A stretch of DNA of 64,000 nucleotides, from assembly GCF_949987515.2 (NCBI RefSeq), contig NC_082687.1, positions 24,102,148-24,166,147 of the forward strand, given 5' to 3'. How positions within the stretch are numbered: the stretch's first letter is position 1; each line of letters begins with the position of its first letter. The notes under the pieces were generated by a model that saw nothing but the letters and a program-made list of their open reading frames with translations, was not told the DNA's origin and ran no database searches. Source of the stretch: Delphinus delphis (taxonomy: Eukaryota; Chordata; Mammalia; Artiodactyla; Delphinidae). The translations under genes were made by a program, and so were the position numbers. Shown here piece after piece: positions 23,691-36,403 of this stretch.

Positions 23691-24140
23691 AGCCAGAGAG
23701 CCAACAGCGGAGAGGATATCAGAGGGGGTTCAAAAGGCCGCTTCCTGGCAGCCCATCACGTGGTCAGTGCGAGCAAGATGGAGAGGCTGAGGTAGATAGA
23801 CATGTGGGACCTCTTGGCAGAGGACTGCCAGGGGGCCCCTTTGCTGTGCTGAGTCATCTCCTATCTCCTTCGTGGGAGCAAGAACCAACATCACCCTGTC
23901 AGCAACAGGTGAGAACTTCCCTGCCTCAGCAAGCAGCGGCTCGACTAGGGCTTGCCCTCCTGGGATGCGTCAAGACTCTCCTTGGGCTATTTGACTTTCC
24001 CTAGTAGACATCTTCAAGATACTCAAAAACCTGCCCAAAGTCCCAGGTATCCCTGAGTGCCTTGCAGTATTGTAATAGACCGGGGAAGCCCCATCTCTAT
24101 GTGCAATGGGGCTAAATAATAAAAGACTGAGATAGCTTCC
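23690..24140 (+). other. Possible exon-like or LTR-like segment
   Basis: GC content rises locally. It contains a good splice-donor consensus (CAG/GTGAGA at about 23908-23914), a 66-codon frame at 23804-24004 and an 'aataataaaaga' polyadenylation-like word near 24117. These could mark a degenerate LTR or a lncRNA exon, but each also occurs by chance. No family recognised. Confidence 0.25.
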
Positions 24141-24366
24141 ATGATGACTGAGACACCTCAGGCACCATCATTCTGGGGAGGATCTGAAAGGTATTTCATT
24201 TCATGTTTGAGTTGTATAACAATGCATTTGATGTTCAATTCACTTCCAACTAAACAGCAGGCATGAATCCGCAACAAAGAGAAATCCCAGCAAGGGCAGG
24301 GACTGCTTAGATTTGACTTGCTTCCTCGGTTCAACTCCTTCCAGAAATCGACTGAATTCCAAAGTA

Positions 24367-24446
24367 TTGGGGGTGGCCAAGGAGTTCGTTTAGGTTTTTC
24401 CCTACGATGTTACGGAAAACCCAAACGAACTTTTTGGCCAACCCAA
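24367..24446. mobile_element. Mariner-derived MITE hairpin
   Basis: An 80-bp inverted-repeat element. The left arm 'ttgggggtggccaaggagtt' pairs with the right arm 'actttttggccaacccaa', and both ends are flanked by TA, the mariner target. The arms match over about 35 bp with few mismatches around a short loop near 24402-24412. This is the common cetartiodactyl Tc1/mariner MITE, made only of terminal repeats. In cattle, related elements are a source of annotated microRNA families (recollection: miR-2284/2285). Confidence 0.85.
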
Positions 24447-27400
24447 TAGATGGATGAAAATCACTTCTCTCAGAACTTTCCTGAAAGACAAGATGAGTTA
24501 AGCCCTCTGGTTTCACAGGATCTCTCTGCCAACTACTTAACACAGAAATGGATGAAAACAGTCCAAACCCCAGAACAAGATTTGCTGAGTGCCGTTCAAA
24601 TACTAATCATCCAGAAGAGATTCGACGTTTAAGTTCAAATCTGGAACAGGAGTGAACTCCTTGGGAGGGGGAAAGGACCAAATCTTAAATCCTGGGTTAC
24701 CGACTCTCCTTGTCAGCAGGTAAATCTGAGCAGGCCCTAAACTGAGGACTCGTCCACTCAGCGTGGACTATTTTAATCTCACATTAGTGGAGGGGCCAGT
24801 CTTGCAGGCTTTGCTGCGTGGTCTATGACTATAACCCTGCACATGCCCTGGTTCATCAGACCCAAATGGCTTAACTTGACTGTGCTCTTCCCATAAATAT
24901 TTGTATTTTTTCTTCTGTGGGTCATTCTAATTAATTAAAAATACTTTGACTTGAGCATTTCAGGGATAATTTTTCGATTTAAATAAGGTTTTCTTCTCGA
25001 CCTCATGACCACTGATGAGAGTCTCCCTCCTGGCATTTCACCCCTGCCCTGACCACCACCATTGTCCTGGGCCCAGGTTGGTCTGTTTAAAACTGGTGAT
25101 TCTCTGTTGTAAACATTCTATGATATGGTGGACCATAGAGTATCAGACAGCGAAGAGTTTAAAGGTGCCTTTTAAAAAATTGAACCCGAATGATTGTAAC
25201 TTTCCACTGGAGAGTTTAACATCCTACAGTCATCAGCCTCCACAAGTGCTGTTAACCAGCTCTCCCAATACAAACGTTTCTTTGCAAGCATTTACTGAGA
25301 TATTGTAAATTACTTAACTACAGCAATGTACTTTCTTCCCCTTAATCTTGATCTGATCCCTGAGGGGCTATTTATTACAGATATATACAACTTGTCATTA
25401 GAAGTGAAGTTAATGTAATATGACACAAGTAGCACACATTGTTTAAATGTGTTCCAGAAAGTTAGCAAATTTAGTTCAGAGAATACTTACATACTCTTCT
25501 GCCTGAAAAGCAGCAAGAAAGGAGTGAGGCCGGGGGGTAGGGGCAAAATATTAAACACTGCTCACTGTAGGTGGCCAATTAATACCCTGTATCCAAGCTG
25601 GAACAAATCCTTCCACGATATATGTAAAGCATATAATCTCTTATCTGCTTAGGCATTATCAAATATTTTAGCAAATCCTAGCAACTTCAAACACAGGTTT
25701 AATGGAATGCAGTGCTAAAACATGCAAAGTCAAGAATCAAGTTTTTTAAGAACATAATCTGTTTTAGAAGGTTTCAAGAGAACTACTTTGTAATGCCATT
25801 ATAATCTCATCCCATGAGGAAAGACGTCTGATTTGGCAAAACATTGCATCTGTTAAAGCAAAATGCACAACTTTGCCTTCCCCTACATCAGAGCCATAAG
25901 CAGGCAAATCACTTTCATTCCTTAGAAGCTGAAAGAGTGCACAGCTATTGGTCCAGTTCTCAACATTTGGTCACCAGACCATATTAATTTGACAGGGAAT
26001 TCATATAGATGGCAAGATGACATTAACAGTGTCATCCAGCTGGGACGTGTGCCAGTATGGATTCAACATTGTGGTTTGTATCTCATCATCAAGTTAAAAG
26101 TAATACCATTCATTATACCACGAGCGTGAAAAAAGCAAAAACAAAATCAAAACACCGACGTAGCAAGAGTAGAACTCTGAAAAAATTTGTTTCCGCTCAT
26201 TGGTACATTTACTTAAAAATGGATCTATTTCTCCCCCAGCCCCGCTGTCCTCTTTTCCTGGATAACTGGGATATATTTTAAGTGCCTTTTCATCTTTTCC
26301 ATCTTCATCTGGGATTCTGCTCGTGCACTCAGGGTGGTTTAGATGAAAGATCAGAAAGTAGGGAAAGTGAGAGAAATCTCCCTTTTAAAGTGAAGCGGAC
26401 ACAGCGTGAAGCCAGAGAGTAAGGCAAAGAAACAGACAGGGAGAGACAGACAAAACTGCCTGTAGAAAACTGATCTTTCCATGTATTTTAAAGCAAAAGC
26501 TGAGTGATATACTTGACTTATAAGCGTAACATTTTACACCTTTTTTAGAAAACCAAAAGGCAATTCTTACCTAAAAGCGGGGGGAAGAAAATAAAGCCAT
26601 CTTATTTTTTCAAAAAGAGAATTTCTTAGTAAGGTTTGCACAGCTTGAGGAATCTGGTGCTTGTGAGTGATGCAAGATAACACTTTCTTGTAATTTTATA
26701 TAGTAAGCAAAGATTTAGAATATTTACAGACCACCCTGAGTAAGAACGTCACTGGATTCTAGGAGCATGCTCATAGCAGAACATTCATCTTTAAAAAAAA
26801 AAAAAGGTCCAGTGGCCCTCAGGCCATATATGGCTATAGGGGAAGGTATGCCTTTGACCTCCCAGTGCCTGCAGAATTAGAGCACGAAGTCATTACAGCC
26901 TACTGAAAGGATTTTCTTTCTTTAATTTGTTATAATGAGTACCTTTCTTTCAGATCTGGTCTGCAACTACACTGAAACACTAAGGTTCTCCACATTCTAA
27001 TCTCTGACAGAAAGATATCGGAAAGACACTTGTATTGCTTTGAGTGACAGTCTGCTGGGTGGGTGGGTGTGGGCTAGGATTCAGTGTAAAACAAAGTTTT
27101 TCCATCATTTGCACACCAGCAAACTGTATTGCTTTGGTATCTGGGTGCTGGTGGCTTGCTCTGTGCTCATGGGCTAACATAGAAGGGAGCTCTGTGTATT
27201 ATATTTTTGACCGTATACAACCAGTCTGGTATAAGTTCCTTTTTTTGATTTATGGGTGGGTCTTGAAACAGTCAGAATTTCTTATTGAAATTGATATAGG
27301 AACGTTCCAAGCTTTCAGTCAAGAAGAATTCCTTTCATTTTTATTCTATGCAATGTAATTGTAATGAATTACAGTATTCCACTATTTATATTCTCAGCAT

Positions 27401-28860
27401 ACACTTTCACAGAAGTTCCCTGTCATTCTGCATTAGTTAACAGATGCTACAATGTCTGATCTTAAAGATTTTGTGGCCCTGTGTATTTTTCCCATTACTC
27501 AGGCAGCTAGATTTCCCCCCCCCCATTGGTTATTTCCTCCCTGGGAATAAAGGCAGTTTTGCTAAAGCGTTAACTCTTTCGTGGTTTCACTTGCTCTAGC
27601 ATAGTGAATCAGTAAACAAAACCGATGATACCACATGTGTCTGAAAGAGCGCTCATTCCTACTTACTTACAGATTGAAGGTTGTTCAGTTAGCTCTTTCT
27701 GAAATGCTAAGAATATTCTTCTAAAAAATATTCACAGTACTTATTTTTCTATCAAACAACTCTTTACGGCAAAAGATGCCAGGCAACTTATGCAGCATTA
27801 TTTTCTATCAGCAGGGATATATAACCAACATTACACCGTATGTTTACCTACAAGTCATAATCTACTTGGGGTACAGGTTTCTATTTTATTTTAGGATACC
27901 AGCTCAGTTTGTTTTTAATGGAATGGAATGCCTTTGGTTTTATTCCTTGCTGGATTACTGAAGTATGCGATATAATTCTGCAGTCTAACAATATTACTAT
28001 TCTAGGAAAGATAGTATTGTGCAAAAGTCTCCTTACGCTTTGAGTTCTACGGTCATTACAATTCATTAAGTCTGAGCTATTTTAACAGAGTCCCAGGGAG
28101 CCTTAGATTTGGTGATAATTTATAATATCTAGGTATGTATTACAATAAGTAGGTATTTATTTTAAGGATAGGTGAATATAACCTGCCGCGTCAGATTTAG
28201 GAGACTGGCAATTCCAAACCAAGGTCAGCTGTATGGCTTCCTTGACCTTGGTCAACAAAAAGCTGGTGCTATTTTATTCATATCAACAAATCAACGGTCA
28301 GTACATTGTACTCTTTGTGCGCATTAATCCATTCATCGATTCAAAGGGTGTTCTTAGTTGTCTTGCAGTAGAGTTACAGAGGCTCTTAAGGATCACCTCT
28401 CGCCCCCAGGAAGGTCTGGAGTTCTGGTAGGCACCTTGCTGAAAATGTGGTCAAACACTTACAGGTTCTGTCTTCACCCAACGTGCTCATGGGTATGGTT
28501 AACTTAAGTAAAATTCTCTTCTGTTTGATACCAAGAAGTAAGGTCACAGTATATCCTTCAAGTGTAGGATTGCCTATGCTCATTCAGAAGTGACTCACTA
28601 GTACCTTCTCACATCTGATTCTGCAGGGCAGAGGGGAGAGCAGCAAAAGCAAATGTTGTCAGGAGGGAAACTTGACTGAACTAAAACCTTCATAATCCTA
28701 GATCTCATCCTGAAGCTCACACATTTTAAGGATTTACATCCCAAGGCACACACAAGACCTGCAGACACGTAATACTTCCTGAGGTTATTTGAAAAGATAT
28801 ACTTTCAACCTCAGATAGTGGTAAATAAAATCTATACTAGTCTATTGCTAACCTTTCTGA
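24447..28860. other. Unique AT-rich sequence
   Basis: No repeat family recognised. Short frames (up to 104 codons at 27044-27358) have no domain support. A G-quadruplex motif (four GGG runs) lies at 27058-27073. Confidence 0.5.
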
Positions 28861-29286
28861 TTGCAGAAGATCTGTTTCCCAGAATTGTTTACAAGGAACC
28901 AGAAAAGACAAACTAAAACAAGATTCCTGAGAATATTTAAATTTTGGAAATTTCGAAAACTCTTTGGATTACATGATACAGGTTACAGGTTCGAACTTCA
29001 GAAAACTCATGGAGCAAGTTATGGCTTATTCAATATGGGGGGCTTTCAGACAGTGTTCCTGAGAGCCTCAGGAAGAGGTGAGGCTGGAGTGGAGATGGAA
29101 GAGGGACCAGGAGAGAAAATTCTGCCCCTTGGACCACATGACTGTACCTTTGGCTGTCGTATGTATACATCGAAGGTCACCATAAGACTTCGTTTGACAA
29201 AGGATTCTCAAAGAAAGAAGGAAGTGCTACAAAATACGCATTCTAGATTAATGTGTTACCAGAGGAATTACAGAAATCCAGAATAA
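28861..29286 (+). other. 141-codon open frame, doubtful
   Basis: The frame opens at a TTG and has its first good ATG only near 29034, leaving about 83 codons. The product is basic with no motif I recognise, no signal peptide and no membrane segment. It lies in sequence without an evident repeat. Most likely chance. An unrecognised exon cannot be excluded. Confidence 0.15.
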
Positions 29287-30504
29287 CTATTTTTAGCAAG
29301 AGGGTTCATTTTTTTTCCAAATAAAAACCTATGAAGACTATCAGAATTTTCTTGAAATTTGAACAAACTTTTAGTATTCATTATGGAAATGTGAATCAGT
29401 TATCACCCCACAGAAGAAAATAAGAAATAAGTACTGTAGTGAGGATTTTATAACAAAACGACAAAAGAGAGAAGTGTGTTAATGTAAAAATAATTGTTCT
29501 TTGGGTTATAAATGTAATATATTTTCATTGTGGAAAAATTTTCATACACAGAGAAATATTTTTAAGGCAATATCAAATCATCTATAGGCCCATTGTTAGT
29601 TTTTCTGTGAATGCATGGATGTAGGAACATAACCAATACTGTAACGAATACACTTTAGTGGCCTGTGTTTTTGATTTAACATTGTCTTGCGTAGTTTCTC
29701 ATGCTTAAAAAAAATCTTTACTGAAGGAGGAAATAGAAAGGACAGAATCGAAGCAAGTTTTCATTGGTCTAAAATTTTAGAAGCGTGAAACAGGGACTTT
29801 AGCTCGTTACAAGTTCCTTCACTTCTCTATTTGAACAGCCGCAGGTAGCAAGCAGTATTTGCCTTGAAGCTAATATTTTCTTGGAGATGGGAGCCTTAGT
29901 GGTCCTAGGTCTCTGGAAATTTAATCTAGTCTATCTTAGGGATATTGTCCCCATTTGTCTACCCTTTGCTTTCCTAATTTCTTTTTCCATTATCTTATAA
30001 AGAAAATAGTTATAAAATAAATAAAAGGCAATTTCCACTGTGAGGAGAAAAGCCAAATAATCAGTTAGAAAAGAATTGTCTTAATGAACTGCTAAGCCTA
30101 AATTAGACTTCCTGATATAAACTAAAATAAAATGCCCACAGCTTGTGATAAATGAATGAATATTGCACAAATTAAGCAAAAGATTATCTAGTCTGTCTGT
30201 GAGCTAAAAAAAGGCAAGATTTCCCAACCAGAGGCCAGAGGAAATGGGTTTGGGGGATGGGTAGAGTCACACAATTGCTTAAGTGTGAAGGTCCTCTAGG
30301 ATTTTCCCCAAATATATTTTAGATTAAGGGCCAAAGAATCATTAGATCTATTTAAAGTTCACAGCTACTACAAGTATTAAACATGTTGGGATAAGAAACC
30401 ATCTGTCCATCACCCTACAGAGAGAATTCAAGGAATTAAAACAGTTTGCCTAGTGGTAATCATAATCTAGTAGGTTAAAATATCCCTTCTCTAGCTTCTT
30501 TGTA

Positions 30505-30507
<3 letters not shown>
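29287..30507. other. Unassigned AT-rich sequence
   Basis: The stretch 29500-29720 vaguely resembles old L1-type sequence, but I cannot support a call. Otherwise nothing recognised. Confidence 0.4.

Positions 30508-30538
<31 letters not shown>
30508..30538. repeat. (CT)n microsatellite
   Basis: About 15 uninterrupted CT units, a likely polymorphic marker. Confidence 0.95.
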
Positions 30539-30541
<3 letters not shown>

Positions 30542-30604
30542 CAGCTTTTTCCCTAACTAGATTATCCTCCATTTGCTGTGGAAACTACGTCAGCATGGTT
30601 ACCT

Positions 30605-30739
30605 CTTTTTTTTTTTTTTTTTTTAATTTTTGGCCACACTGCGTGGCTTGTGGGATCTTAGTTCCCTGACCAGGGATCGAACCCTCACCCTCAGCAGTGA
30701 ACGCACGGAGTGCTAATGACTGGACCACCAGGGAATTCC
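30605..30739 (-). mobile_element. Short tRNA-derived SINE, antisense
   Basis: Poly-T tail, then 'tttttggccacactgcgtgg', 'gatcttagttccctgacc', a B-box complement ('agggatcgaaccct') and 'ccaccagggaattcc'. Flanked by a 14-bp duplication with one mismatch (30591-30604 and 30740-30753). Confidence 0.9.
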
Positions 30740-30929
30740 CAGCAAGGTTACCTTTTAATTATCATATTAAGTTTTAGACTTTATATCCTCCCTAACAACT
30801 CTTAACGCTTCCCATTTACTCAGAAAGCAGCCTGTAAATCCTTTATCATTAAGTGTACAAAAATTGCCTTTTTACATGTCTTTCCCCACCTACATTACAC
30901 ATATCTTGAGAACATCATTTTTTCCCAGC

Positions 30930-31035
30930 ATCCGATGGAGTCCTAGTCATTGAGTAGGTGCTCAAAAATAATTATTAAATAAATGAATAAACAAATGATA
31001 AATAAATAAATAAATGGAATAAATGAATAGAAAAA
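30930..31035 (+). repeat. L2-like 3' end with (AAAT)n tail
   Basis: 'ggagtcctagtcattgagta', 'ggtgctcaaaaataattatt' and 'aaataaatgaataaac' follow the L2 3' terminus, then drift into an (AAAT)n microsatellite. Confidence 0.6.
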
Positions 31036-34000
31036 GGAATAAAATTTTGTATAACTGAGATGTTGCCATTATAGTGATGGCACAGCACTTTGGTCAATTC
31101 TTTTTGGGCAATAACCTAGCATGTTAAACTCGACATGACCAGGTGAATTCCACTCCGTTAGCTGTAACCATTAAAACATCACCTGCAGTCAAACATACCT
31201 TTCAGTCTCTGTGTGTTGTTTCAGAGAACTAAGGACCTCAGCCTAGAGGCTTTCTTTTGGATAAACCATCATTAAGGGTTAATGACCCAATGCCTTGCTT
31301 TAGGCCAAAAACTATTTCTAATCAGTCATTAGCCTCCCCTTACTTGTCCTGAAACTCTGATTGTTGCTTAATGTAAGCACAAACGACTATGCAGGCAGAA
31401 CATTGCCTATCTCTGTCCTTTAAACATAATGAGCACAGATTTCAGTGAATTTAATCAGTTGTTTACATACAAGTTAGTTCTTGGCAATAACGGAAATCGT
31501 GTCCTTCACTTTTATAAAAATGTAAGCATAGTGTCCTAAGAGGTCAGATCATATTGGTTATTTCCCCCATGAATCAACATCATTATATTTAAGATTAAAT
31601 ATTTTTAAATTTACAAATTGGATAACATTTTATTTTAACGTTCTGCCATGTTACTCTCTATTTTGTTTTCTCTCGAAGCACAAATTTGATTAGTTCTTGA
31701 AATACATAGTAGCAATTATCTAATGACAATGTGACCCATGTTTCTTCAGGCAATTTGATACCATATGATTTCAGAAATACCTTGGGTTCCTAAATTAGTA
31801 ACAGAAAATGTATCATGGATTTTTCCAGAGTTTTGTTTTATAAATATTTACTGCAGCACAAAACTTTGTTATACTTCTTGAGTCTACTTGATAATCTCCT
31901 GATTAGACCATCCCATGCTTGGAGAAGCCAAAGAAAATTTGTGGAGCCTGACAAAGGCAAATAGACTGTGTATTTCTTTCAAAATTCTATTTTTTTCAAT
32001 AGCTTGTGGGGTTTTTTTCTGATAAAATAAACGATTTAGACTAACAAGGCACTCATTGATCTTTGACCTTTTCAGCCACATCAAAAGCATCTTAAAAGCC
32101 AATTAGTGGAAATACAGAGGAAAGGTCATTTTATTATAGCACTCAGCATTGGAACCATAATATTTTACATAGATTCACATTATCCCATGGCTTTCATTAG
32201 AAAAATAGAAAGAAAAACACTTCAATCATAAAGTAGGTAGATATTCTGCATGCACAAATGGTGTCACTCTTCCTCATTTGGATACAGTAATTTTTTAGCA
32301 CGGCCGATGCACAACGATCTCTGGGAAACGCTCTCTTGATTATCTCTTTTGATGTAGAACAGGGACAACCCTGATAAATGATGTCTATTGATAATCCCCA
32401 AGCCTCATTTTAGACACTGGCTTTAATTACTTTCTCACAATAACCCTTCACCAGAGGATTTCAGAAGAAGAAATACATATAAGATGAAACATTAGCTTTT
32501 ATTCTCTGTCCTCCTTTTCTTCTTTGAGAGTGTGGATTTGTAGGCAGCATAACACAGAGGAAAGGAAAATCGAGGACTCTGATGACTTCAGAATCAAGCC
32601 CTCAGAAATTAAAATAATTATTTGATTATTCAATATATTTGTAATTAAATTTCTAAAATTAGGTGTTTCAAGAAGCATTCATTCATTTGTTTTTCTGATT
32701 TGATTTGAGGATCTGCAATCTGCAAGGCCCTGGGCTAGATATACTTTGAATATATAATAATAGAAAATACATCATTACAACCCTTAGAAAATTATAGTTT
32801 ACCAGAGGATATTCCTACCTGGTTAATCCTTTGCTATGTTGTGCTGGGGCATGATATCTTTCTGTCAGTTTAATAAGAAATGGTAGAAATCATTTAGATT
32901 TTGGTAGCAGGTATTGTCCTGTGACACAGAGAACCAATTCATCTTATTTAAAAATGAGAGTATCAGAGTTTTCTCTAAACAAGACGTTATCTTTGTATAT
33001 AGGACAGAAAAGAAAACAAGTATACAAAAAAAAAAAAAAAAAGGAAACAAACAAACCCTAGATCAAAAACCTAAATATATCCTAAAATAAAGCATAATGC
33101 CATAATGCTGTAATGTAAAAAGCATGTGGAGCTGGTGGAATAAAGTCTCCAAGGTCACTTGTAACATACAAGTATCGGGTATTGAAAAACTGTATTAGAC
33201 TTTGATTTTCTGAGCAAGAATTTCCAGTCTTTTCCTGAAAGCTTTTCCTTTAAAGTACAAGCAGACCACATTCATCAAAACCAGATGCTAATGTCTCTCT
33301 GTTCAGTTTCAGTTATCAATATCAAGTTTGAAAGATCCAAAACATTTTTGTAAAAATGGACTATGCCTGTGATCAGGCCATATTCACCAGGGTTGACATG
33401 AGCCAAGGTCCATAAATGCCTTTGAAACAAAAAAAAAAAAATCAAGGTCATCAAACCATGTTTTTCTCTTTAATTTTTTTGAGTCAAAAAATTAGTTGTT
33501 CAAGAAATTTCACATACATGTGCAGCATGCACACACACACACACATTTGCACACACATATTTTAGTTAAGGTCTGCTAAACATTAGGTCAGGAGAGAAGC
33601 CAAACTTCCTGATTTGGTTCCTTTGAAAACTGCTGACACTGAACGAATCAGCCCTTCAAACTCTGGTTGGCTCTGTTGGCCACAGTGTGTCCATATGATG
33701 GTTTGTGCAGTCAACAATCAAGACCACTGGTGTTGCCACTCCCACAGTCCTGAGTGGATGGGGCAAACCACGAGTTAGAACGCCACAGCTAGTACCAATG
33801 CGTTGGTAGAGATGGGATCATGTTGAATGGTAATATCTTCAAAAGAATATTGAAGTCCTTGAGCTGCTTTGATGTCCTTCCCTCAGGCATCCGAAAGTCT
33901 AACCATATACAATTTCCTCCAGCTATATTTGAATATTCTACATAAAAGTCTTTCCTTTCCTCTTAGAGAGTAAGACTAATGGCAATGGTATCTTGGACAA

Positions 34001-34250
34001 AATTTCATAGTTTTTTAAAAGGCATTTGGACATTTGATTTAAGGCTTTTAAAATTTACTTCAGCTATAGAATTTCAAAGAGACAAGTAATCAAATTTAGA
34101 AAATACATGGATTCACTTACTGGCATAGAAATTATCAAAAATACCAACTAGGTGCTAATATTCTGGTATAACATAGGAGAGCAGGTAGTATAATTTAGTG
34201 CTACATGTATATTAAATGTGAGCATCTATATTAAATGTGATCTAAACACT
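31036..34250. other. Mostly unassigned, with small simple repeats
   Basis: A poly-A run lies at 33028-33044 and a short (CA)n at 33529-33546. No gene or named repeat recognised. Confidence 0.5.
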
Positions 34251-34474
34251 ATTTAGAATTTTAACCTTAGAGATAGATAAGTGCTGTATTAGACGTTAAG
34301 TATGCAACGGTAAACCAATCAGGAGCTCTGTCTTCATAGAGCTTACAGCCATTAAACAAGCACAAAAGTAATAAACACAAAAATAAACAAGTAAATAAAT
34401 AAATGGTAATATGTACAATGAAGAAAATAAACAGGCCACAGAAGCACTTTTTAAATTTTGTAGGTCACAGATGA

Positions 34475-35029
34475 TGTGATGGTTAATTTGATGTGTCAGT
34501 TTGACTGGGCCATGGGGTCTCTAGATATTTGGTTAAAAAATTATTCTGGGTGTGTCTGTGAGGGTGCTTCTGGATGAGATTAACATCTGAATTGGTTGGC
34601 TAAGGGAAAAAAGCAGATTGCTCTCCCTTATGTGGGTGGGCCTCATCCAATCAGTTGAAGGCCTGAATAGAACAAAAAGTTCAAGAAAGAGAAAACTCCT
34701 CCTGCCTTACTGCCTTCTAGCTGGGACACCAGTTTTTTCTGCCTTCTGACTTGAACTGAAATATCAGCTCTTCCTGGGTCTCAAGTCTGCCAGCAGTTGC
34801 ACCAGAACTACATTATTGGCTCTCTTACTTCTCTAGCTTGCCGACTGCAGATCCTGGGATTGGTCAGTCTCCATAATCACGTGAGCCAATTCTTTATAAT
34901 GAATCTCTCTCTCTCTCTCTCCCTCCCTCCCTCCATCTATATAGTATATATATTTGTAATATATACATTATATATATAAATACACACAACCTGTTGGTTC
35001 TGCTTCTCTGCAGAACCTTAAGTAATACA
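34475..35029 (+). mobile_element. Solo LTR, MaLR/ERVL type
   Basis: A solo long terminal repeat of an ancient ERVL-MaLR-like element. It begins TGTGATGGTTAATTT, ends CTTAAGTAATACA, and is bounded by a perfect 5-bp duplication 'gatga' (34470-34474 and 35030-35034), the size expected for this class. Internally 'ctcatccaatcagttgaagg' is highly recognisable. It carries a (TC)n/(CCCT)n and AT-rich patch at 34904-34980. No internal viral coding sequence is present. It sits inside the L2. Confidence 0.85.
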
Positions 35030-35550
35030 GATGATATCTCTTAGGAAGTCTCACTTAATCTGAGATGCGGAAGCTAAATAGAAATGAACAAAGTGAAGAA
35101 AGTGCAAAGCATTTGTAAAATTCTTGAATTGAAAATAGCCCTAAGTGGCTGAAATTTAGTGAAAAACTCTATGTTATGAATTTTGTTTTTGTAAGTGTAA
35201 TTATGAAAGGTTTTTGAGCAGGGCCATGACATGTGCTTATATTTTAAAATATATATTACCCTTAAAACATTTTCTATTTTTAAAATCAGCTCACTGGAAC
35301 GAGTGATTGGAGAACAGAGTAAAAGTGCAAGTGAGATAAGACAGGAAGGGGGTAGCAGCAGAGATGGAGTAAATAAAGTATAGACAGGTTTTGGAGGTAA
35401 AGTCACCAAAACTAGCTTATGGTTGAGGAAGACAAGGGAGAAGGAGGCCGTGTGAAAGATAACTTTCATGTTGATTGCTTGAGCAGGTGGGTTGAAACAA
35501 TTGGACGAAGAGCAGATTTGTGGAGGAATAACAATAATGAATTTGGGGCA

Positions 35551-35670
35551 TTCTTTTTTTTTGGCTGGGCCGTGCAGCTTGTGGAATCTCAGTTCCCCAA
35601 CCAGGGATTGAACCTGGGCCATGGCAGTGAAAGCCTGGAATCCTAACCACTAGTCCACCAGGGAACTTCC
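35551..35670 (-). mobile_element. Short tRNA-derived SINE, antisense
   Basis: Poly-T, 'ttggctgggccgtgcagctt', 'aatctcagttccccaacc', 'agggattgaacctgg' (B-box complement) and 'ccaccagggaacttcc'. Same class as 30605-30739. Target duplication not clear. Confidence 0.85.
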
Positions 35671-35996
35671 TATTTTCTAAATGTAATCATCCAAATGGTG
35701 ATTTCCAAAAGAATTGCATATAGAGATCTGAAGGTCAGGAAAGAGGTCTTCATTGGAGATCTGTCTTTAGGACACATAGACTTATACATGGCATTAAAGG
35801 CATGGCAATGGTTGAGATCACCTAGGCAATAAGCCGAGTCAGAGAAAAGAGCCTAGAGCACTGAGCCCAAATTTAAAATTTGGGAAGAGAGTGAACCCAC
35901 AAACAATACTGAGAAGGGGTCAGTAAGCAACACCAGGAGAGTGTGGTGTCACAGTCAAATGAAGAAAAGATGTTGTAAGGAATAGAGGAGGTAAGG

Positions 35997-36198
35997 GCCT
36001 TCCGTGGCGCAGTGGTTGAGGGTCCGCCTGCCGATGCAGGGGACACGGTTCGTGCCCTGGTCTGGGAAGATCCCACATGCCACGGAGCGGCTGGGCCCGT
36101 GAGCCATGGCTGCTGAGCCTGCGCGTCCGGAGCCTGTGCTCCGCAACGGGAGAGGCCACAACAGTGAGAGGCCCGCGTACCGCAAAAAAAAAAAAAAA
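35997..36198 (+). mobile_element. CHR-2-type SINE, inserted at the edge of another SINE
   Basis: Starts 'ccttccgtggcgcagtgg', has the full CHR-2 body and a 15-17 base A-tail. Flanked by 'gaatagaggaggtaagg' at 35980-35996 and 36199-36215. The right-hand copy is followed at once by a second, older SINE, so both used the same target site. The frames across it (up to 128 codons, minus strand) are repeat-derived. Confidence 0.95.
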
Positions 36199-36213
36199 GA
36201 ATAGAGGAGGTAA

Positions 36214-36403
36214 GGGCCTTCCCTGGTGGTCCAGTGGTAAGGAATCCGCCTTACAATGCAGGGGACGCGGGTTCGATCTCTGGTCAGGGAAGAAAGATCC
36301 CACATGCGTGCCACAACCAGAGAGAAGCCCGCGAGCCTCAACTAAGACCCGAAACAGCCAAAAATAAATAAAAGAGATAAATAATAATAAATCTTAAAAA
36401 AAA
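36214..36403 (+). mobile_element. Short tRNA-derived SINE, older member of the pair
   Basis: Begins 'gggccttccctggtggtcca', has a B-box ('gggttcgatctctgg') and a tail mixing AAAT and A-tracts. Its own duplication appears as 36199-36213 and a diverged copy at 36404-36421 ('aataatggaggaggcaag'). That gives three copies of the target with the CHR-2 insertion. Confidence 0.85.

Noticed and set aside
35074..35622. 182-codon minus-strand open frame
   Set aside because: It joins SINE sequence to L2 3'-UTR sequence. The product has no recognisable domain, and its first residues are the SINE head.
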